Shown here in pieces: positions 1 through 4,975 of a stretch of DNA of 5,981 nt. The notes beneath the pieces were generated by a model. The model was not told where the DNA came from. It made no database searches and saw nothing but the letters and a program-made list of their open reading frames with translations. Within the stretch, counting starts at the first letter, position 1; every line of letters starts with the position of its first letter. The DNA is taken from assembly GCA_946059285.1 (NCBI GenBank), contig CAMGMW010000078.1, forward strand, positions 1-5,981, given 5' to 3'. Source of the stretch: an uncultured Clostridia bacterium (GTDB lineage: Bacteria > Bacillota_A > Clostridia > Oscillospirales > Oscillospiraceae). Both the position numbers and the translations under genes were made by a program.

Positions 1-2
1 AC

Positions 3-31
3 AAATTCACAGGAAAATTTCCTGTGAATTT
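3..31. terminator. Perfect inverted repeat, possible terminator of an upstream gene
   Basis: Two perfect 14-base arms (3-16 and 18-31) are complementary around a single central base at 17. The 3' arm ends in a short T run (29-32), so transcripts entering from the left could form a terminator-like hairpin. The T tract is short and is followed by GGC, so termination strength is doubtful. The near-perfect symmetry would equally suit a protein operator. The gene it would serve lies outside the window. Confidence 0.4.
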
Positions 32-52
32 TGGCAAAAAGAGGGAAAAATC

Positions 53-120
53 GGACGCGCCGTGGTTTCGGGGCGTCCTTCGCCCGCCGTTTGCCGCGCC
101 GCGGGCGGAGGCAAAGGACG
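53..120 (+). other. GC-rich foldable stretch upstream of spoIIP
   Basis: No gene is supported between the left-edge repeat and spoIIP. This part can fold strongly. CGTCCTT (74-80) plus CGCCCGC (81-87) can pair with GCGGGCG (101-107) and AAGGACG (114-120), with a six-base bulge at 108-113 and a 13-base loop. An alternative hairpin, GGACGC (53-58) with GCGTCC (73-78), uses the same bases and so excludes the first. Whether the region is transcribed is unknown, because no convincing promoter is visible. It does not resemble any riboswitch class I recognise. Confidence 0.3.
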
Positions 121-197
121 GTTTAACCTTCCGCGTGATGGGCAACAATTCCTTTGTGGCGGGTTCTGCTTGTCCCCGCCGAGGCATATCATGAACC

Positions 198-203
198 GGA
201 GGG
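198..203 (+). promoter_or_regulatory. Ribosome binding site deciding the spoIIP start
   Basis: GGAGGG lies seven bases before the ATG at 211. The reading frame stays open upstream to a TTG at 154, but that codon has no Shine-Dalgarno and would add 19 unrelated residues, so 211 is the better start. Confidence 0.75.
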
Positions 204-210
204 TGATACC

Positions 211-1275
211 ATGCTGATTAAGGAGAGCTTTCGGATGTCGGTGCGCGGGCTGTGCTTCGGGCTGCTGCTGACGGCGTCGGTGCTGCGTCTGGCGGCGGAG
301 CCGTCGGTGCGGGCAGGTCTGCAGCAGACGGCGGCGAAGCTGCCGGATACGGAAAAACTGACGCAGCTTGTGCTGCTGCTGGGAATGGGTACGTCACCAT
401 CGGAGGTGGAACCGACTGCGGAACCGGCGGTGGAGGCAGGGGCGGAGACGGACGCGGAGACAGCGGTATGTGCGGAATATCCTACGCTGCTTTATACGCC
501 GCCGGCGAGGTCCGCGACGATCTTTTCCGCGGAGGACGCATCGCTGGTGGATATCCGCAACCGGGCGGAGGCGGAGTTCGATGCGGGCGCGCTGATCACG
601 CAGCCGACGGAATTTGACCTGACGGCGGACGGACCGCTGATCCTGATTGTCCATACTCACGCCACGGAGGCATATACCGTGGCAGACGGAGATAGCTACG
701 AGGATATGGGGAACTATCACACGGCGGATACCTCATACAATGTCGTGCGTGTCGGGCAGGTGCTGGCGGATGCCCTGAATGCAAGGGGGATCGAGACGCT
801 GCACGACACAACGCTCAACGATCTGGCGGGCTACAACGATTCGTATACCCGCTCCGCGGAGGTAATTGCGCAGTACTTGGAGCGGTACCCCGGCATTCAG
901 ATGGTGATCGACGTACATCGGGACGCGCTTGAGGACACGGACGGAAACCAGCTTGCCGTTACCAAGCAGCTGGGCGGCGAGGACTATGCCCGCCTGATGC
1001 TGGTTATGGGAACGGACTGCGGCGGTCTGGAGCATCCGAACTGGGAGAAGAATCTCTCTTTTGCGCTGAAAGTGCAGGCGTTTGCGGAGCAGAGGGAGAC
1101 GGGGGTGTTTCGCACCATGTCGCTGCGCGCCCAGCGGTATAACCAGCAGTACACACCCTGCTCCATACTGCTCGAGGTGGGGACGGCGGGCAATACACTG
1201 CGGCAGGCAACCCGGTCGGCAGAGTGGTTCGCGCAGCTCCTGGCGGACCTGCTGGAGGCCGAATGCGCCCCGTAA
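211..1275 (+). CDS. spoIIP: Stage II sporulation protein P (SpoIIP)
   Basis: SpoIIP is a membrane-anchored peptidoglycan hydrolase (amidase and endopeptidase in Bacillus subtilis). With SpoIID and SpoIIM it thins septal wall and drives engulfment of the forespore. The product is 354 residues from the ATG at 211, somewhat shorter than the roughly 400 residues of B. subtilis SpoIIP. A hydrophobic anchor lies at about residues 10-27. An acidic Glu/Ala/Thr-rich linker follows at about 65-88. The catalytic domain runs from about 140 to the end. Visible family motifs are HTHATEAY (148-155), IDVHRD (233-238), RYNQ (309-312) and LLEVG (320-324). His148, Glu153 and His236 are the likely zinc ligands and Glu322 the likely catalytic acid, by analogy with the family. 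The gene stands alone, with no gpr immediately upstream in the window, and ends before a strong terminator. Mother-cell sigma-E control is expected from the family, but I found no clear sigma-E promoter in the 210 bases upstream. Confidence 0.96.
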   Translation: MLIKESFRMSVRGLCFGLLLTASVLRLAAEPSVRAGLQQTAAKLPDTEKLTQLVLLLGMGTSPSEVEPTAEPAVEAGAETDAETAVCAEYPTLLYTPPARSATIFSAEDASLVDIRNRAEAEFDAGALITQPTEFDLTADGPLILIVHTHATEAYTVADGDSYEDMGNYHTADTSYNVVRVGQVLADALNARGIETLHDTTLNDLAGYNDSYTRSAEVIAQYLERYPGIQMVIDVHRDALEDTDGNQLAVTKQLGGEDYARLMLVMGTDCGGLEHPNWEKNLSFALKVQAFAEQRETGVFRTMSLRAQRYNQQYTPCSILLEVGTAGNTLRQATRSAEWFAQLLADLLEAECAP

Positions 1276-1303
1276 TGCAAATGACGGACGGCAGAAAAAT
1301 TTT

Positions 1304-1351
1304 CGGTGAAACGGTATGCCTGAGCGCATGCCGTTTCACCGTTTGTTTTTT
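1304..1351. terminator. Strong hairpin terminator between convergent spoIIP and spmB
   Basis: A 16-bp stem (1304-1319 with 1326-1341, one G-T wobble and otherwise perfect) closes a six-base loop. A T-rich run follows at 1342-1351, so it terminates spoIIP on the plus strand 28 bases after its stop codon. On the minus strand the stem is followed by AAAATTTTTC, so it may also stop spmA-spmB transcripts arriving from the right. The rest of the 145-bp gap (1276-1420) shows nothing else I can support. Confidence 0.9.
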
Positions 1352-1420
1352 GTGCCCTGATCGGATTAGCCGCTATGCGGTTGTGTCTTGATTTGTTTTC
1401 GTCCGGTCGCTGCTCTGCAT

Positions 1421-1927
1421 TCACAAAAAGCGCGCCGTAACGGATGCCGCAAAAAAGCCGGTCAGATCCGCCAGCAGAGCGGCCGGGATGGCGTAACGGG
1501 TCTTTTTAATGCCGGCCGCGCCAAAATAGACGGAGATGGTATAAAAAGTGGTTTCGGTACTGCCCAGCATAATGGCAGCGGTCCGTCCGATGAGGGAATC
1601 CGCGCCGTACTGCGCCATCAGGTCCGCGCCGACCGCCAGCGCTGCGCTGCCGGAAATGGGACGGATGAGCACGAGCGGTATGGTTTCGGCGGGGATGCCG
1701 ATGCGGTCCGCCACGGGCGCCAGCCAGCTTGTCAGCAGCTCTACCGCGCCGGAGGCGCGGAGCATCTGCACCGCCGTCAAAAGCATCACCAGCGCCGGAA
1801 CGATGGTGAACAGCAGCTTCAGCCCCTCCAGCCCGCCCTCCAACAGGGCGGTGTACACATCCTGTTTTTTTGCCAGCGCGATGCAGGCGGTGACGATCAT
1901 CAGAAGCGGAATCAGCAGGTCAAGCAT
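1421..1927 (-). CDS. spmB: Spore maturation protein B (SpmB)
   Basis: SpmB is a small integral membrane protein of the nucleoside-recognition/Gate-type domain family. Together with SpmA it is needed for full dehydration of the spore core and hence heat resistance in Bacillus and Clostridium. The molecular activity, probably transport, is not settled. The 168-residue product is close to the usual size (about 170-180). Hydrophobic segments lie at about 3-19, 36-56, 83-100 and 145-163. Family signatures include RPISGSAAL (89-97), the STETTFYT stretch (123-130) and YFGAAGIKKTRYAIP (134-148). The start overlaps the spmA stop by eight bases, with no strong Shine-Dalgarno of its own, so translational coupling to spmA is likely. 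It is the last gene of the pair and runs toward the shared terminator at 1304-1351. Confidence 0.95.
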   Translation of the reverse strand: MLDLLIPLLMIVTACIALAKKQDVYTALLEGGLEGLKLLFTIVPALVMLLTAVQMLRASGAVELLTSWLAPVADRIGIPAETIPLVLIRPISGSAALAVGADLMAQYGADSLIGRTAAIMLGSTETTFYTISVYFGAAGIKKTRYAIPAALLADLTGFFAASVTARFL

Positions 1928-2504
1928 GGTGAAATACCCGCTTCAGCAGCTTTGCCGCGAGGATCCCCACCGTGACGGAGCAAGCGGACGTAATCCACAC
2001 TGCGGGCAAAATATCGAAGGGAGCCGACGCGCCGTTTGCCGCCCGGACAGCCGCAACGGTGCTGGGGATGAGCTGAATGGAGGCGGTGTTCATCACAATC
2101 AGAAGACACATTTCGTCTGTTGCTTCCCGCGTGCCGGCAAGCGTCTGCATCCGTTTGACCGCGGCGATACCCAGCGGCGTTGCCGCGTTGCCCAGCCCCA
2201 GCAGATTTGCCGCCACGTTTGCGCTCAGATAACCCAGCGCCTGTTCATCGCGGCTCGCCTGAGGGAACAGACGGCGGAATACCGGACGCATCAGCCGTGC
2301 CAGCTTTCCTGTCAGCCCGGCACGCTCCATCACCTTTGTCAGACCGCTCCAGAGGCACAGCGCGCCCCCCAGCGACAGCGCCAGCGTAATCGCACGCTCC
2401 GCGCCCTCCATCGCTGCCGGCGTCAGGACTCCGAGCCGATCTCCCAGCAGCGCGGCGCCCACCGCCAGAACCAAAAGCAGCACCCAAACAACACCCATGA
2501 CCAT
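1920..2504 (-). CDS. spmA: Spore maturation protein A (SpmA)
   Basis: SpmA is the partner of SpmB in spore core dehydration. It is a mother-cell-expressed membrane protein of the Gate domain family. From the ATG at 2504 the product is 194 residues, close to B. subtilis SpmA (about 196). Signature stretches are NVAANLLGLGNAATPLGI (96-113) and NTASIQLIPSTVAAVR (139-154). Hydrophobic segments lie at about 4-21, 36-54, 132-150 and 166-187. The frame is open to an ATG at 2540, but that would add 12 charged residues, and the GGAGG at 2513-2517 clearly serves 2504. A second in-frame ATG (2498) is possible but is worse spaced. In B. subtilis dacB precedes spmA; here no dacB is present and spmA is the first gene, read divergently from the AbrB-like gene. 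Confidence 0.95.
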   Translation of the reverse strand: MVMGVVWVLLLVLAVGAALLGDRLGVLTPAAMEGAERAITLALSLGGALCLWSGLTKVMERAGLTGKLARLMRPVFRRLFPQASRDEQALGYLSANVAANLLGLGNAATPLGIAAVKRMQTLAGTREATDEMCLLIVMNTASIQLIPSTVAAVRAANGASAPFDILPAVWITSACSVTVGILAAKLLKRVFHHA

Positions 2505-2512
2505 CTTTCTTT

Positions 2513-2517
2513 CCTCC
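2513..2517 (-). promoter_or_regulatory. Ribosome binding site of spmA
   Basis: GGAGG inside the minus-strand AGGGGAGGAA lies eight bases before the ATG at 2504. It fixes the start 12 codons inside the longest open frame. Confidence 0.75.
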
Positions 2518-2526
2518 CCTCGGAAA

Positions 2527-2554
2527 AATCTATGCGCCATACGTCAAAATATGC
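2527..2554 (-). promoter_or_regulatory. Candidate sigma-E promoter of spmA-spmB
   Basis: On the minus strand GCATATT (2554-2548) matches the sigma-E -35 pattern kmATATT at every position. CATAGATT (2534-2527) matches the -10 pattern CATACAnT at all specified positions but one. The spacer is 13 bases, at the short end of the usual 13-15. Transcription would start near 2520, immediately before the spmA Shine-Dalgarno. Sigma-E control is established for the spm genes of B. subtilis, which supports the call. The match was made by eye against patterns recalled from the literature. Confidence 0.6.
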
Positions 2555-2564
2555 TAATTGACAT
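2541..2564. promoter_or_regulatory. Dyad GTCAA-N14-... type element between divergent promoters
   Basis: ACGTCAA (2541-2547) and TTGACAT (2558-2564) are inverted arms with six of seven positions complementary, separated by ten bases. The core is GTCAA-N10-TTGAC. The right arm contains the -35 box of the AbrB-like gene, and the sigma-E -35 element sits between the arms. A protein bound here could affect both divergent promoters. The arms are short and one of them is largely a consensus -35, so chance is a real alternative. Confidence 0.25.
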
Positions 2565-2585
2565 CACTAATGGTTCTGTTATAAT
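2558..2585 (+). promoter_or_regulatory. Near-consensus extended -10 sigma-A promoter of the AbrB-like gene
   Basis: TTGACA (2558-2563) is a perfect -35 and TATAAT (2580-2585) a perfect -10. The spacer is 16 bases, and a TG at 2577-2578 forms an extended -10. Transcription should start near 2592, leaving a leader of only about 13 bases that begins at the Shine-Dalgarno. This is the strongest promoter in the window and implies high vegetative expression unless repressed. Confidence 0.88.
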
Positions 2586-2604
2586 GGAGAAAAGGGGTGA
2601 GGGT

Positions 2605-2859
2605 ATGAAAGCAACGGGTGTAATCCGGCGGGTGGACGAGCTGGGGCGCGTCGTGCTGCCGATGGAGCTGCGGCGTGAGCTTGATATCGGGGAACGTGAC
2701 CCCTTAGAGGTATCTCTGGAGGGCGAGGCGATCGTTCTGCGCAAGGCGATACGGCGTTGCATTTTCTGCGGCAGGGAACAGCCTGTTCTGGAATACCGGG
2801 GCAAACGGCTCTGTGCGGCCTGTCTGCAAGACCTCCACGACGAGGCAGAGGAGATCTGA
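2605..2859 (+). CDS. AbrB-family transition-state regulator with Cys4 tail
   Basis: This is a small DNA-binding protein of the AbrB/SpoVT class, a family that represses stationary-phase and sporulation genes during growth. The 84 residues have an N-terminal swapped-hairpin AbrB domain at about 1-48, with the signature DELGRVVLPMELRREL (11-26) and the strand motif DPLEV (32-36). A C-terminal tail carries CIFC (52-55) and CAAC (70-73), a probable zinc-binding knuckle. It stands in place of the AbrB C-terminal dimerisation region known from Bacillus. The start at 2605 follows AGGGGTGAGG. In-frame codons upstream (such as the ATG at 2584) fall within the -10 box and cannot be in the transcript. 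It is read divergently from spmA. Orthology to B. subtilis abrB is not established, since the family has several paralogues. DNA targets, including possible self-regulation at the dyad upstream, are inference. Confidence 0.92.
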   Translation: MKATGVIRRVDELGRVVLPMELRRELDIGERDPLEVSLEGEAIVLRKAIRRCIFCGREQPVLEYRGKRLCAACLQDLHDEAEEI

Positions 2860-2978
2860 ACCGGCGTGTGCGCGATGCGTGTGCCCTACGGACACAGCCG
2901 TGGGGTACGAAGACCCGGCGTGCTGGCGCAGACGGCTTTTCCGGAACCGTTCGCATACCGCTCCGTGCGGCTGCCGAT

Positions 2979-3009
2979 TGCATACTTTTCCAACCTCTGC
3001 GGCATACTA
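2979..3009 (+). promoter_or_regulatory. Candidate sigma-G promoter of the ger operon
   Basis: TGCATA (2979-2984) and CATACTA (3003-3009) are separated by 18 bases. They match the sigma-G pattern TGAATA-N17/18-CATACTA at five of six and seven of seven positions. Sigma-G control in the forespore is established for gerA-type operons in B. subtilis. A weakness is that a start seven bases downstream (about 3016) would fall inside the Shine-Dalgarno GGGAGGTG (3013-3020), leaving only AGGTG in the transcript. The remainder of the 166-bp gap (2860-2978) shows no gene and only weak, long-looped hairpins. Confidence 0.5.
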
Positions 3010-3025
3010 GCCGGGAGGTGTTTTT

Positions 3026-4489
3026 ATGCGGGAAGAGCTTTTCCGCCGGGAGGACGGCGTTTATACCGGTGCGGTCACCGACGAAAATATCCGTAAAATT
3101 TTCGATGGTGCGGGTGACTTCAACTACCGTGAGCTGCATGTTGGAGGACATACGCTGCATCTGTATGCCATTGACGGCTTGACCTCCGGCGGCGATATTT
3201 CGGAATATGTGGTCAAACCGCTGATGCAGGATACGGCAGACGGAACGATGCGGGAGCTGCATGACCGCGCCCTGCACAGCACGGTCTACAACTCTGTCGC
3301 GGAGTCCTGTCCCGACCTCAACACCGTCGCCGAAAAGCTGGTCAACGGCTTTTCTGTGGTGCTGTTCGGTGAAGCGGGCGCGATTGCGTTTGAAGACAAA
3401 ACGGGCGAAAAGCGGTCCCCTTCCGCGCCGGAGGTGGAAAATACCGTCAAGGGTCCGAAGGATGCCTTTACCGAGACAGTGCGGACGAATACGAGTCTTT
3501 TGCGGCGGCATCTGCGCTCGCCCGCGCTGCGGCTGTATGAGACGAAGGTCGGTCGGCGCAGCCTGACCAATGTCACCGTGGCGTATATTGACGGGCTGAC
3601 CGATCCGGCGCTGGTGGAACAGATGAAAAACCGCCTGAAGCAGATAGATATCGACGGCATGATCACACCGGCGTCGGTAGAGGAGTATGTGACCGGCTCC
3701 CGCGCCACGGCGTTTCCGCTGCTGCAGTATACGGAGCGTACGGACCGCTTTGCGCAGTCCCTGCTGGAGGGACGGGTCGGGCTGCTGATCGACGGACTGC
3801 CGCAGGGCTATCTTGCGCCGGTTGACTTGGGCTATCTGATGTCGTCTGCGGAGGATCGCGGGACGGATTATCTTTCCGCGTCCTGCATCCGCGTTTTGCG
3901 CTATCTGGCGCTGTTGGTGGGACTGTTTTTGCCCGCGTTGTATGTGGCAATGGCGACGTTCCACCCGGAAATGCTGCCGACACCGTTATTGGAATCGATC
4001 ATTGAAAGCAAGCAGTCCGTGCCGTTCCCCACGGTTTTTGAAGTTTTAGGGCTGCTGGTCGCCTTTGAACTGCTGCATGAGGCAGGCATTTCCCTGCCAC
4101 AGTCCATCGGGCAAAGTCTGTCTATCATCGGCGGGCTGGTGGTGGGTACTGCGGCGGTCGACGCGAAAATCATCTCTCCGGCGGCACTGATTGTGGTCGC
4201 GGCAGCGGGCATCTGCGGCTTTGCCATGCCGGGCAGGAGCTTTGCCGACGCGCTGCGGCTGTGGCGGTTTTTACTGGCGGTGCTGGCAAGTCTCGGCGGG
4301 CTGTTCGGGCTGACGATGGGTGCACTGTGCCTGCTGGTGCATCTGGCGGGATTGAACTCGCTTGGACAGCCGTATCTTGCACCCTTTTCCAGTGTATCGG
4401 GGCTGAGAAGTCTTTTGCGCCGCCGGCTGGTCAACCAGAAATTCCGGGAGGAAAGCCTGCGCCCACAGGATCTCCGCAATCAGAGGTGA
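3026..4489 (+). CDS. gerAA: GerA-family germinant receptor subunit A
   Basis: This is the A subunit of a Ger-type nutrient germinant receptor in the spore inner membrane. It works with B (permease-like) and C (lipoprotein) subunits; recent work on the family supports ligand-gated ion release. The product has 487 residues, the normal family size. A soluble N-terminal region covers about 1-285. It includes ENTVKGPKDAFTETVRTN (138-155), LLRRHLRSPALR (158-169), YIDGLTDPALVEQM (187-200) and QYTERTDRFAQSLLEGRVGL (234-253). A membrane region follows, with segments at about 290-310, 336-351, 362-378, 384-402 and 412-440. It contains the conserved ELLHEAGISLPQSIGQSLSI stretch (348-367). A basic cytoplasmic tail ends the protein. 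The start follows GGGAGGTG at 3013-3020. It heads a three-gene operon, six bases before the next gene. The symbol is family-level; the germinant recognised cannot be read from sequence. Confidence 0.94.
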   Translation: MREELFRREDGVYTGAVTDENIRKIFDGAGDFNYRELHVGGHTLHLYAIDGLTSGGDISEYVVKPLMQDTADGTMRELHDRALHSTVYNSVAESCPDLNTVAEKLVNGFSVVLFGEAGAIAFEDKTGEKRSPSAPEVENTVKGPKDAFTETVRTNTSLLRRHLRSPALRLYETKVGRRSLTNVTVAYIDGLTDPALVEQMKNRLKQIDIDGMITPASVEEYVTGSRATAFPLLQYTERTDRFAQSLLEGRVGLLIDGLPQGYLAPVDLGYLMSSAEDRGTDYLSASCIRVLRYLALLVGLFLPALYVAMATFHPEMLPTPLLESIIESKQSVPFPTVFEVLGLLVAFELLHEAGISLPQSIGQSLSIIGGLVVGTAAVDAKIISPAALIVVAAAGICGFAMPGRSFADALRLWRFLLAVLASLGGLFGLTMGALCLLVHLAGLNSLGQPYLAPFSSVSGLRSLLRRRLVNQKFREESLRPQDLRNQR

Positions 4490-4495
4490 AATGGG

Positions 4496-4975
4496 ATGAA
4501 GAGCTGGATTTTCTCGCTTTTGGCGGCGGTTATACTGTGCCTTTGGTGCGGGCTGCCGTTTCCTGCGCATAAAACGGAGATGCTGCTGCCGGTCAAAACG
4601 GTGCAGGCTGCGCTGGAAAACGGACAGGTGCATCTGGTCACGGAGGTCGGCGAGGGAACGGGCGCGACGTGGGACGAAGCGGTGCGGTCCCTGCGGGACG
4701 ACGCCTCCGGCGCGGTATTTTTCGACACGGCGGAGCAACTGGTCCTCTGTGACCGCGCCCTGACCATCCTGCCGGAGATTTTGGAGAGCGAAACGCTGCG
4801 TCCGGCGGCGCAGGTTTATCGGGCTGACGCGCTGCGGGATCCGGAGGGATTGAATGAGTATCTGAGCGCGCATGAAAGCGGCGTGACCGTCGGCGACTTG
4901 AAAGCGGAGTATGCCGGCGGTTCACTGCCGGCGAACAGCGACTGGAGCCGACGTGACAAGGAGGCGTTTTCTTGA
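4496..4975 (+). CDS. Short GerC-like protein, N-terminal domain only
   Basis: The 159-residue product is probably a reduced version of the GerC subunit, a lipoprotein of about 370-400 residues in typical receptors. A hydrophobic signal or anchor covers about 4-20. The following part resembles the GerC N-terminal domain: a strand VKTVQAAL (33-40), then TWDEAVRSL (58-66) like the family's conserved helix, then FFDTAEQLVLCDRAL (75-89) like the strand-turn-strand before the next helix, then LPEILESE (92-99). Two differences stand out. The usual GCWD lipobox region is missing: Cys15 and Cys18 lack a Gly/Ala/Ser at -1, so lipidation is doubtful. The C-terminal domains are also absent. The end is not a recent break, since the stop overlaps the next gene by four bases with a good Shine-Dalgarno. 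Start: GAGGTG (4483-4488), seven bases before the ATG. Position between A and B subunits strongly supports a receptor role; the family match itself is weak and made by eye. Confidence 0.6.
   Translation: MKSWIFSLLAAVILCLWCGLPFPAHKTEMLLPVKTVQAALENGQVHLVTEVGEGTGATWDEAVRSLRDDASGAVFFDTAEQLVLCDRALTILPEILESETLRPAAQVYRADALRDPEGLNEYLSAHESGVTVGDLKAEYAGGSLPANSDWSRRDKEAFS
4958..4964 (+). promoter_or_regulatory. Ribosome binding site for the TTG start of the gerB-type gene
   Basis: AAGGAGG lies seven bases before TTG at 4972. It is the only good site near the beginning of the frame and supports the TTG start with a four-base TTGA overlap with the preceding stop codon. Confidence 0.75.

Noticed and set aside
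185..192. CATATCAT before spoIIP as a sigma-E (or TATCAT as a sigma-A) -10 box
   Set aside because: No acceptable -35 lies at a proper distance, and transcription would start inside the Shine-Dalgarno. The similarity is too weak to annotate, though the position resembles the other compact promoters here.
138..194. 18-codon open frame just upstream of spoIIP, possible leader peptide
   Set aside because: It has no Shine-Dalgarno and no run of regulatory codons, and it is short enough to occur by chance.
1548..2561. 337-codon open frame on the plus strand opposite spmB and spmA
   Set aside because: The translation is Ser/Arg/Gln-rich without domain features, and the opposite strand carries clear SpmA and SpmB signatures.
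2896..2940. AGCCGT...ACGGCT followed by TTTT as a terminator after the AbrB-like gene
   Set aside because: The outer stem is only six base pairs around a 30-base loop with a weak inner pairing. This is too unstable to call with confidence.
2579..3964. 461-codon open frame on the minus strand opposite the AbrB-like gene and the gerA-type gene
   Set aside because: It is antisense to two well-recognised genes and has a low-complexity Arg/Gln/His-rich translation typical of GC-rich shadow frames. No family resemblance is visible.
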